64,000 nucleotides of DNA, from contig NZ_JADYTJ010000011.1 of NCBI RefSeq assembly GCF_021531075.1, positions 1-64,000 of the forward strand, given 5' to 3'. Numbering within the stretch: position 1 is the stretch's first letter; each line of letters starts with the position of its first letter. Made by a program: the position numbers and the translations under genes. The stretch comes from Bacteroides caecigallinarum (GTDB taxonomy: Bacteria > Bacteroidota > Bacteroidia > Bacteroidales > Bacteroidaceae). This document shows positions 55,507-64,000 of this stretch, in pieces. The notes below the pieces were generated by a model. That model did not search any database. It was not told where the DNA came from and saw only the letters and a list, made by a program, of their open reading frames with translations.

Positions 55507-56156
55507 TTATTTATTTTCCTCTGAACCTGTAAAAGTGCCAAAGTTTCTTATCTTTTCAGCCTCTTTTGTAATATAATCAGGATAACCGTATAGCCCGAGT
55601 ATCTTTATGGCATTACCTTCATTGGCAGTGCCTTTCTTTATTTTGTAGTCGAAAGCCAACGTCTTATTCATTGCGCTATGAAGGAAGAATATGTCCAGCA
55701 ACTCTGTAAACATGAATAAAGGCATTGCCGCGTTGCTGTCCAGACTGATACTTATGCGGAATAAGCGCAGTTTCTTGGTCAGCTCCTTTAAATTGTTGAT
55801 GTAATGATGGATGTCTTTATTCGTATCGGCAAATATGCTGATTTCTGCAACCTTCTTTGCTGTTTGCAGAAGTGTGTATAGCTGAGGTATGGAGAAATAG
55901 TATGATGAAAGCTGACTTTTCTTAATGAAACGTTATCATGTAGTTCCTTTATCAGAGATTCGTTATTTCTGATTCCAGAAATCTCATCTTTGCATACGAT
56001 GTAGTATAAATACTGTCTGCCTATACATGATGAAGTAAAGTCAATTTTTTCGCACAGACTGTCGATATTCAGCTCGTGGCGTATATTTTCCGGCATTCCT
56101 TTTTCTCCGAAAGTCTTGCAGCGGTACGTATCGTATGCTTTGATGTCATTATTCAT
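55507..56156 (-). pseudogene. Degraded MutS-like gene lacking its ATPase core
   Basis: From the ATG at 56156 the frame encodes a MutS-related N-terminal segment (MNNDIKAYDTYRCK, CIGRQYLYYIV, IRNNESLIKELHDNVSLRK). A one-base shift at the T4 run (plus strand 55917-55920) moves the reading to the next frame, which continues with SSYYFSIPQLYTLLQ, KELTKKLRLFRISISLDSN and MPLFMFTELLDIFF. Then it jumps to LAFDYKIKKGTANEGNAIKILGLYGYPDYI, the far C-terminus of the family. The Walker A and B regions that should lie between are missing, about 200 codons or more. So there is one frameshift and one internal deletion, and no function is expected. Confidence 0.78.
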
Positions 56157-56330
56157 AATCAGCAGAATGATATATACGCAAATATACTTACAAAAAAATA
56201 AAAGATGCAATTTATTATTATCAATGTAAACAATAGTAAAGCTTAATTGTTTTCTTATAGATAGAAAGCATTATCTTCATATAAGATAGGCTGTACCTCG
56301 GAGGTAAAAGCCTGAAAACTTTGTTTTCAC

Positions 56331-56361
56331 TTTGTGCTTCACTAGGTTTGCACTATCTTTG
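56331..56361 (+). promoter_or_regulatory. Bacteroides-type promoter of the epimerase-PAP2 pair
   Basis: TTTG at 56331-56334 and TATCTTTG at 56354-56361 with exactly 19 bases between. The ATG at 56384 follows 22 bases later, which supports this start rather than 56321. Confidence 0.8.
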
Positions 56362-56383
56362 TACCTTAATAATACGGAAAGTG

Positions 56384-57394
56384 ATGAATTACAAAATATT
56401 AGTGACAGGAGCTAGTGGATTTATTGGCAGTTTTTTGGTTGAGGGTGGCCTTGCCGAAGGAATGCAGGTATGGGCCGGAGTGCGTAAAAGCAGTAGCAGA
56501 AAGTATTTGCAGGACGAGCGAATCCGTTTTGCTGAACTCGATTTTACCGATTCGGACAGACTCGCTTCGCAGTTGCTCAAGCATAAGGAAGAACACGGCG
56601 GATGGGATTATATCATACATTGTGCCGGTGTCACCAAATGCCTGGACAAGGCTGGATTTGAGATTGGCAATTACTGGGCAACACGTCATTTCATTGAGAC
56701 ACTTGTGAAGCTTGACATGACTCCGAAGAATTTTATATTCATAAGTTCACTAAGCGTCTTCGGGCCGATACGTGAGAAGGACTATTCGTCTATAATCGAA
56801 ACGGATAAGCCTGCTCCGAATACGGCTTACGGTGTGAGCAAACTCAAGACTGAAGAGTACCTTCAGAGTCTGAAGGATTTTCCATATGTAATATTCCGCC
56901 CTACGGGAGTATATGGTCCGCGTGAAAGGGATTACTTCCTGATGGTAAAGTCGATATGTAATCATGTGGATTTTGTAGCTGGGTATAAGAGACAGGATAT
57001 TACTTTCATATATGTAAAGGATTTGGTTCAGGCAGTTTATCTTGCAATAAAAAAAGATGTAAAATACCGTTCTTATTTTGTGAGCGACGGTGAGGTGTAT
57101 AACAGTCGTACATTTTCTGACCTTATACGTAAGGAACTGGGAAATCCGTGGATGATAAGGTTTGTCTGTCCGTTGTTTCTGCTCAAAACCATATCATATG
57201 TGGTTGAGTTCTTTGCACATTTTACTCACAAACCTAGTACGCTGAATAGGGATAAGTATAATATAATGAAGCAGCGCAACTGGAGGTGTGACATTAATCC
57301 ACTCGTAAAAGAATTGGGATATAACCCCGAGTATAAATTGGAGCGTGGAGTAAAAGAAATAATAAGCTGGTATAAAAAAGAAGGATGGGTATAA
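56384..57394 (+). CDS. NAD-dependent epimerase/dehydratase (extended SDR)
   Basis: A 336-residue extended short-chain dehydrogenase/reductase. The NAD(P)-binding motif is TGASGFIGSF (8-17) and the catalytic pair is Tyr149/Lys153 in YGVSK. The ATG at 56384 is chosen because the promoter lies inside the longer open frame. Its last 10 bases overlap the PAP2 gene, so both probably work in one pathway, likely of a lipid or lipid-linked sugar. The substrate cannot be told; nucleotide-sugar epimerases, 3-beta-HSD-like and ceramide-type reductases all share this fold. Confidence 0.85.
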   Translation: MNYKILVTGASGFIGSFLVEGGLAEGMQVWAGVRKSSSRKYLQDERIRFAELDFTDSDRLASQLLKHKEEHGGWDYIIHCAGVTKCLDKAGFEIGNYWATRHFIETLVKLDMTPKNFIFISSLSVFGPIREKDYSSIIETDKPAPNTAYGVSKLKTEEYLQSLKDFPYVIFRPTGVYGPRERDYFLMVKSICNHVDFVAGYKRQDITFIYVKDLVQAVYLAIKKDVKYRSYFVSDGEVYNSRTFSDLIRKELGNPWMIRFVCPLFLLKTISYVVEFFAHFTHKPSTLNRDKYNIMKQRNWRCDINPLVKELGYNPEYKLERGVKEIISWYKKEGWV

Positions 57395-58356
57395 ATTTAA
57401 AACTGTTGAAAAGAGTAGAAAGCGGTAGGGGACTTTTTGCTGTGGAAAGTATAAGCCTTATTTATAATGCTCTTACTTCAATTCTCATATTAATTCTGTA
57501 TCCGCGCATGGATCATCCCGGCATTATGCTTCTTGAGCGTGTGGGGATAGTGATACTTACATTTGCCTTGATGTTTCTTTATAGAGCATTTCCGTGCAGG
57601 CTTACGGCATTTTTACGTATGGTGGTACAGATGTCGCTATTGGCATACTGGTATCCTGACACATACGAATTCAACCGTGTATTTGATAATCTGGACCATA
57701 TCTTTGCTGCTATTGAACAATCGTTATTCGAATGTCAACCATCAGTTGAGTTTAGTAAACATTGTCCGTCAATATGGTTCAGCGAACCGCTTAATATGGG
57801 ATATTTTTTCTACTATCCCATGATGTTTATACTGGTGGTATATTATTTCATAAAGCATTACATGAAATTCGAAAAAGTATGTTTTGTGCTTGTCACTTCA
57901 TTTTTCATATACTATCTGTTCTATCTGCTTGTTCCTGTAGCAGGTCCGCAGTTTTATTTTCCGGCAATAGGGATGGACAGAGTCAATGCTTGCGAGTTTC
58001 TTCCGCTGGGCGATTATTTCAATTATAATGTCCTGCTGTTTCCGGCTCCGGGTTATGAACATGGATTATTTTATAAACTGGTAGAGGCATCGCAGGAAAT
58101 TGGTGAACGTCCTACAGCGGCATTTCCCAGTTCGCATGTTGCCATATCGACTATAGTTATGATAATGTCGTCAAAGGTAGGTAAAAGGCTTACATATATC
58201 CTGCTTCCATTTTATATTTTATTGTGTCTTGCTACTGTATATATACAGGCTCATTATCTGATAGATGCAATTGCAGGATTTATATCTGCATTTTTCGTTT
58301 ACCGTATAGCCGTATCGATGTACGACAAATGGTTTATTACACCTACTTTCAAATGA
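57385..58356 (+). CDS. PAP2-family membrane phosphatase/transferase
   Basis: A 323-residue protein with about six membrane helices. The PAP2 signature is ERPTAAFPSSHVAIS (His251) and AHYLIDAIAG (His290, Asp294); the first motif is reduced to Arg242-Pro243. The layout resembles the AUR1-like/inositol-phosphoceramide synthase branch as much as simple lipid phosphatases. It overlaps the epimerase gene by 10 bases, which suggests coupled translation. A role in lipid head-group or sphingolipid metabolism is possible but not shown. Confidence 0.8.
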   Translation: MGINLKLLKRVESGRGLFAVESISLIYNALTSILILILYPRMDHPGIMLLERVGIVILTFALMFLYRAFPCRLTAFLRMVVQMSLLAYWYPDTYEFNRVFDNLDHIFAAIEQSLFECQPSVEFSKHCPSIWFSEPLNMGYFFYYPMMFILVVYYFIKHYMKFEKVCFVLVTSFFIYYLFYLLVPVAGPQFYFPAIGMDRVNACEFLPLGDYFNYNVLLFPAPGYEHGLFYKLVEASQEIGERPTAAFPSSHVAISTIVMIMSSKVGKRLTYILLPFYILLCLATVYIQAHYLIDAIAGFISAFFVYRIAVSMYDKWFITPTFK

Positions 58357-58372
58357 TTAATAAAACTTATTT

Positions 58373-59356
58373 ATGAAGATTAGAAATATAGATTTAGGGG
58401 AACAGCCCGTACTTTTGGCTCCAATGGAAGATGTTACCGACCCGGCATTCCGACTTCTATGCAAGGAGTTTGGAGCTGACATGGTATATACAGAATTCGT
58501 TTCGAGTGATGCCCTGATACGTTCTGTAGGCAAAACCATGTTGAAACTGAACATCAGCGAGAAAGAACGTCCTGTGGCCATACAGATTTATGGTAAGGAT
58601 ACGGAGACTATGGTTGAGGCAGCAAAAATAGTAGAGCAGGCTAAGCCAGATATATTGGATTTGAACTTCGGATGTCCGGTAAAGCGTGTAGCCGGAAAGG
58701 GAGCAGGTTCCGGGATGTTACAGAATGTGCCTAAGATGCTTGAAATAACTAAAGCTGTGGTTGATGCGGTCAAGATTCCTGTTACCGTTAAAACCCGTCT
58801 TGGATGGGACTCGGAACATAAGATAATAGTAGAGCTTGCAGAACAGTTGCAGGACTGTGGTATTGAAGCTCTGACCATACACGGACGTACACGTGCCCAG
58901 ATGTATACTGGCGAGGCTGACTGGACTCTTATAGGTGAGGTGAAAAACAATCCGCGTATGCGTATTCCTATCATTGGCAACGGCGATGTAACTACTCCAC
59001 AACGGGCAAAGGAATGTTTCGACAAATATGGTGTGGATGCAATAATGATTGGTCGTGCAAGTTTCGGTCGTCCGTGGGTTTTCAAGGAGGTGAAACACTA
59101 TCTGCAGACAGGCGAAGAACTTACAGGGCTTGATTTCAGATGGAAGATGAACGTACTCCATCGTGAAGTGCAGGATAGTGTTAATCTGCTTGACGAGCGT
59201 CGCGGAATACTCCATGTTCGCCGTCATCTTGCGGCATCTCCACTGTTTAAGGGAATACCTAATTTCAAGGAAACCCGTATAGCAATGTTAAGGGCGGAGA
59301 CACTTGACGAACTTAACTCTATTTTGAATCATATAGAAGAGACTTTTGCCTATTGA
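58373..59356 (+). CDS. dusB: tRNA-dihydrouridine synthase (DusB-type)
   Basis: A 327-residue FMN-dependent enzyme reducing uridines of the tRNA D-loop. APMEDVTDPAFR (16-27) is the FMN/start signature, Cys101 in NFGCPVKRV is the catalytic acid, and GNGDV plus MIGRASFGRPW bind the phosphate. The C-terminal helical tRNA-binding domain includes HVRRHLAASP. It follows the PAP2 gene by 16 bases. Confidence 0.94.
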   Translation: MKIRNIDLGEQPVLLAPMEDVTDPAFRLLCKEFGADMVYTEFVSSDALIRSVGKTMLKLNISEKERPVAIQIYGKDTETMVEAAKIVEQAKPDILDLNFGCPVKRVAGKGAGSGMLQNVPKMLEITKAVVDAVKIPVTVKTRLGWDSEHKIIVELAEQLQDCGIEALTIHGRTRAQMYTGEADWTLIGEVKNNPRMRIPIIGNGDVTTPQRAKECFDKYGVDAIMIGRASFGRPWVFKEVKHYLQTGEELTGLDFRWKMNVLHREVQDSVNLLDERRGILHVRRHLAASPLFKGIPNFKETRIAMLRAETLDELNSILNHIEETFAY

Positions 59357-59378
59357 TTTGATTCTATGGATTTTTTAT

Positions 59379-59465
59379 TGCCGACCGTAGTCAGCAGAGC
59401 TGCCGACTATAGTCGGCAATGCTGCTGACGATGGTCGGCAGCACTGTTGACGATGGTCGGCAGCA
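59379..59465. repeat. Four repeat units of about 22 bases in mixed orientation
   Basis: TGCCGACCGTAGTCAGCAG (59379), the perfect 18-base palindrome TGCCGACTATAGTCGGCA (59401-59418), and GCTGACGATGGTCGGCAGCA (59424) with GTTGACGATGGTCGGCAGCA (59446). They form one family with a period of 21-23 bases, the first being inverted. GC-rich in an AT-rich gap 20 bases after dusB. It could fold as an RNA cruciform or bind a protein; terminator use is possible. Confidence 0.75.
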
Positions 59466-59613
59466 GAAAACAATATACTTTAAGTATGTTATCATTTTTT
59501 ATATAGTGGTATGATAGATGTAAAAACATCAGTCATGCCTTTGTTTTTACGTGCAAATATGGAAGTAATGATTATTTTGAGTAATTTTGTAGCCATAACT
59601 CAATGAAAGATAA

Positions 59614-60876
59614 ATGAATTATTCAATTAAAGATTTCGAGATAATGGCACCTGTAGGCTCACGTGAGTCATTGGCAGCAGCCATTAATGCCGGAGCCGAT
59701 TCCATCTATTTCGGTATTGAAAGCCTTAATATGCGTGCCCGTTCCGCAAGCACGTTCACTATTGACGATTTGCGTGAGATTGCGGCACTATGCGATGAGC
59801 ATGGAGTGAAAAGCTACCTCACCATAAATACTATAATTTATGACGAGGATATAGAGCTGATGCGCAAGATTGTGGATGCGGCAAAGGAAGCAGGTATAAG
59901 CGCGGTCATTGCAGCCGACGTGTCTGTCATGGCATATTGCAATCAGGTAGGTCAGGAAGTACATCTCTCTACACAGCTTAACATAAGCAATGCCGAGGCA
60001 CTGAAGTTCTATTCCCGTTTTGCCGATGTGGTGGTATTGGCACGCGAACTTAACCTTAAACAGGTACGCAAGATATACGATGCCATTCAGGAAGAGAACA
60101 TAACAGGTCCGATGGGTGAGAAAGTAAGGATAGAGATGTTCTGCCATGGAGCATTGTGTATGGCTGTATCAGGCAAATGTTATCTTAGTCTGAACGAGCT
60201 GAATGCTTCTGCCAACCGTGGTGCATGTATGCAGGTATGCCGTCGTTCGTATATAGTAAAGGACAAGGAAAGCGATATAGAACTGGAAGTTGACAACCAG
60301 TATATCATGTCGCCAAAAGATCTTAAGACTATACACTTCATGGACGAGATGATAGAAGCCGGAGTACGTGTGTTCAAGATTGAAGGACGTGCACGCGGAC
60401 CGGAGTACGTGCGTACGGTAGTGGGATGTTATAAGGAAGCTATCCGCTCGTATCTGGACGGCACGTTTACAGAAGAGAAGAAGGCAGACTGGGACACGCG
60501 CCTTAAGACAGTGTTCAACCGTGGTTTCTGGAACGGTTACTATCTGGGACAGCGTCTTGGTGAGTGGAGCAGGAATTACGGCTCCGAAGCAACAGAAAGA
60601 AAGGTGTATGCCGGACGTGGAATAAAATACTTCTCGAATATAGGTGTAGCCGAGTTCCTTATCGAGGCTACAGAAATTAAGGTTGGCGACAAGTTGCTCA
60701 TCACCGGTCCTACTACCGGAGCAATGTATGTGGATCTTGAAGAGGCACGTGTGGCTCTTAAACCGGTAGATGTGGTGAAGAAAGGTGTTCACGTATCATT
60801 CAAGGTGCCGGACAGAATCCGTCCTAGCGACAAACTCTATCGTGTGGTTCCTGCCGAGGAACTGAAAAAGAAATAA
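59614..60876 (+). CDS. U32 peptidase-family protein, probable tRNA/rRNA uridine or cytidine hydroxylation factor
   Basis: A 420-residue protein with a TIM-barrel-like N-terminal domain (MAPVGSRESLAAAINAGADSIYFG). The diagnostic cysteines are Cys182, Cys189, Cys205 and Cys209 in HGALC, SGKC and RGACMQVCRR, which bind an iron-sulfur cluster in relatives. Members include TrhP (YegQ, prephenate-dependent ho5U34 in tRNA) and RlhA (23S rRNA); length and layout fit TrhP best. The old name, collagenase-like peptidase, is probably misleading. A C-terminal beta domain (about 340-415) follows. Confidence 0.85.
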   Translation: MNYSIKDFEIMAPVGSRESLAAAINAGADSIYFGIESLNMRARSASTFTIDDLREIAALCDEHGVKSYLTINTIIYDEDIELMRKIVDAAKEAGISAVIAADVSVMAYCNQVGQEVHLSTQLNISNAEALKFYSRFADVVVLARELNLKQVRKIYDAIQEENITGPMGEKVRIEMFCHGALCMAVSGKCYLSLNELNASANRGACMQVCRRSYIVKDKESDIELEVDNQYIMSPKDLKTIHFMDEMIEAGVRVFKIEGRARGPEYVRTVVGCYKEAIRSYLDGTFTEEKKADWDTRLKTVFNRGFWNGYYLGQRLGEWSRNYGSEATERKVYAGRGIKYFSNIGVAEFLIEATEIKVGDKLLITGPTTGAMYVDLEEARVALKPVDVVKKGVHVSFKVPDRIRPSDKLYRVVPAEELKKK

Positions 60877-60906
60877 TCAAATCAGAAGTTATTGCTTCAT
60901 TTGGAG

Positions 60907-60958
60907 TTAAAGGGGGTAAAGTAAATGTTCACCGGAACAGGTACTTTATCTCCTTTAA
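60907..60958 (+). terminator. 17-base imperfect hairpin after the U32 gene
   Basis: TTAAAGGGGGTAAAGTA pairs with TACTTTATCTCCTTTAA; the two mismatches are G-U pairs in RNA. The loop is 18 bases and T4 follows. It probably ends the U32 transcript. Confidence 0.6.
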
Positions 60959-61189
60959 TTTTACCATACTTCCTTTACAGTTATACCTTCTTTACTCCTA
61001 TATCTGCTTCCCCGTCATTCTGCACGTGTGAAATGATGCAAATGAAAACACTTTTCCTCTTCTGATTGTTCTCCCGGATTTTAGTATTTGTAATGCAACT
61101 GATGTTGCAGAATTGTTTCATAGCAGTTAATATTGTAATACCATTTGCTGTCGTTGTACGTATTCATATCTCTGTTTTTAACCTATATC

Positions 61190-61197
61190 TATCTTTG
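61190..61197 (+). promoter_or_regulatory. Candidate -7 element of the metallophosphoesterase gene
   Basis: TATCTTTG (TAnnTTTG), 22 bases before the ATG. No TTTG at the expected distance upstream. Confidence 0.5.
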
Positions 61198-61219
61198 TGC
61201 TGGATTTTAATTAATAGGT

Positions 61220-63211
61220 ATGGGTAAATATTATTTTTGCTTAAAAACAGTTTCGTTGCGCAGTGTGCTGTCGCTTTTGGTCTTGATTTTATTGACTTCA
61301 GGATGTGGCGAACCTTTGAATGAAATCAAAGATAGTTTTGATATTGACTTTGATCTCCCCTCTCTTATAGAGGTAAGTGTAGGAGGGGAATATACGTTTG
61401 CGGGTGCCAATACAAGTTCGTTGATTGATACAGATGATATTATATTGGAGTCCGAAAACGGTATCTCTTATATTTGTCCTATACTGTCTATAGCGGCAGA
61501 TAGTTTTACCATAAGTTTAAGTAATGAGATAAAGACCGGCTATTACGTCTTATATATCAAGCGTGATAACAGGAAGAAGTTGATAAGCAAGACATATATT
61601 AATATAGTAGAGGACTTGGATTTCACACCTGATGCCGGAACTACGGTTTATGGTGTGGTGTCGGCAGACGGTAGTCCGGTGCAGGGTGTTGTCGTTTCGG
61701 ATGGGATAGAGGTAAGCGTGACTGATGAGCGCGGTATCTATCAGTTGGAATCGGAAAAGAAATGGGGATATGTGTTTATTTCCATACCTTCAGGATATGA
61801 GGTTCCTGCCAATGGAGTTTTGCCTCAGTTCTATAAAATAATGAGAGGGGATGCCACCACTTTGGAACGTGTGGATTTCTCGCTTACAGCTGTAGAAGGA
61901 CAGGATGACTACAAGGTGCTCATGCTGGGGGATATGCACCTTGCCAACCGTACGGGGGACTTAGGACAGTTCATGAACTTTACTGAGGATTTGAACAGTT
62001 ACCGCACCTTGCATCAGCATGAAAAGATGTATGCCATCACGTTGGGCGACATGACTTGGGATTTGTACTGGTATTCGAATAGTTATGCCCTTCCTGAGTA
62101 TCTTAATACAATAAACAGTCAGGTAAAGGGGCTTCAGATTTTCCATACCATAGGTAACCATGACTATGACTATAAATCTACTGACGATCAGGATGCAGGA
62201 AGTCGTTTCACTGATTACATTGCTCCTATGTACTATTCATTCAATATCGGGAAAGTTCACTATGTAGTGTTGGACGACATTGACTGTAGCAACTACGATG
62301 GGACAACCTCTCGCGACTACGAGAAGCGTGTGTCTTTAGAGCAGTTGAACTGGCTTGCCAAGGATTTGGCCTATGTGGACAAATCGACTCCGTTGGTGGT
62401 GGTAATGCATGCACAGGTTTTCTATCCGTCGGAGACGGAAGGGTTCAAGATGGACCACGATGTTTTGAACACTACACAATTGCTGAATACACTGAAAGGA
62501 TATAAGGTGCATTTTGTTACCGGACATACTCACCTGAGCTTTAACGTGACTCCGGAAGCAGCCGTGACAGGCAGACAGGAGGTTTACGAACATAATGCAG
62601 GTGCGATATGTGCTTCATGGTGGTGGTCAGGACATTTAACTCCCGGGGTACATATAAGTCCTGACGGAACACCGGGGGGATACTCTATATGGGATGTAAA
62701 CGGAACAGACATAGAATGGATATATAAATCAACCGGATGGACTGAGGATTATCAGTTCCGTAGTTATGACCTGAACAATGTGAGTTTCTCTTTGGCCGAT
62801 GTTCCACAGATGCCGGCAAGTGTGCCGGCTTCGGTAAAGGCTAAGTTTCAACGTTATGTTGACGCCTACCCGGTTAACACGAATAATGAGGTACTGATAA
62901 ATATCTGGAACTGGAATTCAAACTGGACATTGGACGTGACCGATGAGAATGGCAACAAGCTTGAGGCGAAAGAGGTGTGGGCGTATGACCCGCTGCATGT
63001 GGCAGCTCTGAGTGTGAAACGTTTCAACTCATCTACACTGACATCTACCCCTAGCTTCATTACTGAAAAGTTCACACATTTCTTCAAAGTGAAAGCTGTT
63101 GATGCCGATACGGATCTCGTCATTACTGTGCGTGATGAGTTCGAACATGAATGGACGGAGTTGATGGAACGTCCCAAAGAGTTCTCTACCGAAGCGTACA
63201 GGCTCCGCTAA
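61220..63211 (+). CDS. Calcineurin-like metallophosphoesterase lipoprotein
   Basis: A 663-residue lipoprotein (Cys29 in LTSGC, then GEPLNE). An Ig/IPT-like segment (about 45-130) is followed by a carboxypeptidase-regulatory-like domain (about 138-220, YGVVSADGSPVQGVVVSDG). The metallophosphatase core carries LGDMH (near 238), LGDMTWD (near 276), IGNHDYDY (near 312), VMHAQ and GHTH (near 435), which bind two metals. A C-terminal beta domain (about 530-650) completes the N-core-C layout common in Bacteroidetes. The substrate is unknown; phosphodiesters outside the cell or in the periplasm are likely. A PHP-domain gene follows 56 bases later. Confidence 0.9.
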   Translation: MGKYYFCLKTVSLRSVLSLLVLILLTSGCGEPLNEIKDSFDIDFDLPSLIEVSVGGEYTFAGANTSSLIDTDDIILESENGISYICPILSIAADSFTISLSNEIKTGYYVLYIKRDNRKKLISKTYINIVEDLDFTPDAGTTVYGVVSADGSPVQGVVVSDGIEVSVTDERGIYQLESEKKWGYVFISIPSGYEVPANGVLPQFYKIMRGDATTLERVDFSLTAVEGQDDYKVLMLGDMHLANRTGDLGQFMNFTEDLNSYRTLHQHEKMYAITLGDMTWDLYWYSNSYALPEYLNTINSQVKGLQIFHTIGNHDYDYKSTDDQDAGSRFTDYIAPMYYSFNIGKVHYVVLDDIDCSNYDGTTSRDYEKRVSLEQLNWLAKDLAYVDKSTPLVVVMHAQVFYPSETEGFKMDHDVLNTTQLLNTLKGYKVHFVTGHTHLSFNVTPEAAVTGRQEVYEHNAGAICASWWWSGHLTPGVHISPDGTPGGYSIWDVNGTDIEWIYKSTGWTEDYQFRSYDLNNVSFSLADVPQMPASVPASVKAKFQRYVDAYPVNTNNEVLINIWNWNSNWTLDVTDENGNKLEAKEVWAYDPLHVAALSVKRFNSSTLTSTPSFITEKFTHFFKVKAVDADTDLVITVRDEFEHEWTELMERPKEFSTEAYRLR

Positions 63212-63267
63212 AACGGTTATCGTTTTTAAAAACAACTATAAACTATAAAAACTAAAAGACTCAGATT

Positions 63268-64000
63268 ATGAAAAAACTTTTTCTGTCTCTCGCCTTATGC
63301 GGGATTGTACAAATGGGATTCGGACAAGTTGTTGATAAAAGCATTGATATACCGGACCTTGACAAGTATCAAACATTGAAATGTGATTTTCACATGCACA
63401 CTGTGTTCTCAGATGGTCTGGTTTGGCCTACTGTGAGAGTTGACGAGGCATATTCCGAAGGGTTGGATGCCATTGCCATCACGGAGCATATCGAATACAG
63501 GCCGCATAAGAAAGACATACAGGCCGACCATAACCGCTCGTACGAGATTATGAAGGATTATGCCAAGAATAAGGATGTGATTGTTATCAAAGGAAGCGAG
63601 ATTACCCGTCCTATGGCTCCGGGACATCACAATGCCATATTCCTGACAGACAGTAATCCGTTGGACACCAAAGACTATAAGGATGCTTTCCAGGCTGCCA
63701 AATCGCAGGAAGCCTTTATCTTCTGGAATCATCCGGGATGGGACTCACAGCAGCCGGAAGAAACAAAATGGTGGAAGGAACATACCGAGTTGTACAATAA
63801 CGGATGTATGCAGGGCATAGAGGTGGCAAACGGTGAGCATTATTATCCGGAAGCGTTGCAGTGGTGTCTTGACAAGAAACTTACTATGATAGGAACATCC
63901 GACATTCATCAACCGATACAGACTAATATTGACTTCAATAAGGGTGAACACCGTACAATGACATTGGTTTTTGCCAAGGAACGTACTCCGGAAGGCATCA
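63268..64000 (+). CDS. PHP-domain phosphoesterase, exported (truncated by window end)
   Basis: The first 244 codons are present. A signal peptide (about 1-19, ending FGQ) leads to a PHP domain: DFHMHTVFSDG with His42/His44, ITEHIEY (Glu73, His74), KGSEITR, NHPGWD and TSDIH. These are the metal ligands of PHP phosphoesterases such as the TrpH group. Following the metallophosphoesterase gene, it may help release phosphate from an external organic phosphate. The 3' end lies beyond 64000. Confidence 0.9.
   Translation, partial: MKKLFLSLALCGIVQMGFGQVVDKSIDIPDLDKYQTLKCDFHMHTVFSDGLVWPTVRVDEAYSEGLDAIAITEHIEYRPHKKDIQADHNRSYEIMKDYAKNKDVIVIKGSEITRPMAPGHHNAIFLTDSNPLDTKDYKDAFQAAKSQEAFIFWNHPGWDSQQPEETKWWKEHTELYNNGCMQGIEVANGEHYYPEALQWCLDKKLTMIGTSDIHQPIQTNIDFNKGEHRTMTLVFAKERTPEGI

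Larger units (their letters stand above)
60877..61219. other. Intergenic region after the U32 gene
   Basis: 343 bases with a terminator-like repeat at the left end and a -7 element at the right end. The middle (about 60960-61180) shows no gene or structured RNA I can recognise. Confidence 0.6.

Overview
The window looks like chromosomal DNA of a gut Bacteroidales species (Bacteroides, Phocaeicola or Prevotella type). The signs are SusC/SusD proteins, a hybrid two-component regulator, a SusR-like (DUF6377-type) regulator, BACON domains, many glycoside hydrolase lipoproteins, a fimbrillin-type protein, and repeated -7 elements of the form TAnnTTTG, twice with a TTTG box exactly 19 bases upstream. 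There are no rRNA or tRNA genes, no transposase or integrase and no CRISPR array.

Region 1 (139-21893) is a xyloglucan-type utilization locus. On the minus strand are GH2 and PA14-containing GH31 lipoproteins, a hybrid sensor/regulator, and a BACON-BACON-GH5 endo-glucanase lipoprotein. On the plus strand are GH3, GH43, an SGNH-esterase/GH95 fusion and a second GH3. The set fits stripping of xylose, galactose, arabinose, fucose and acetyl groups from xyloglucan oligosaccharides and cleavage of the glucan. The importer is gone: between GH5 and GH3 only about 90 codons of a SusC start remain, joined out of frame to the C-terminal tail of another lost protein. A deletion seems to have removed SusC, SusD and probably a surface glycan-binding protein.

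Region 2 (21926-25291) holds miaB and a succinyl-CoA:acetate-type CoA-transferase. Region 3 (25397-47429) is a second locus, probably for an alpha-glucan: an esterase, a SusR-like regulator, SusC, SusD, a SusE/F-like lipoprotein, two tandem GH27-like lipoproteins, GH97, a Mfa2/FimB-like anchor, a fimbrillin fused to two SusE/F-type domains, a second GH97, and GH31. It has no GH13 or GH66 enzyme, so the GH27-like lipoproteins are the best candidates for the surface-acting hydrolase. At its right end a DUF3836-type gene is fused in frame to a second copy of the last 238 codons of the CoA-transferase. The two tails differ mostly at silent sites, which suggests the locus arrived by recombination with DNA from a related species.

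Region 4 (48917-64000) is mainly housekeeping: leuS, a YitT-family membrane protein, an XTP/dITP pyrophosphatase, RNase R, a broken MutS-like gene, an epimerase/PAP2 pair, a tRNA-dihydrouridine synthase, a U32-family protein, a metallophosphoesterase lipoprotein and the start of a PHP-domain protein. Intergenic 22-base-period repeats lie upstream of the CoA-transferase gene and of the U32 gene. All assignments come from reading motifs by eye; no database search was run.
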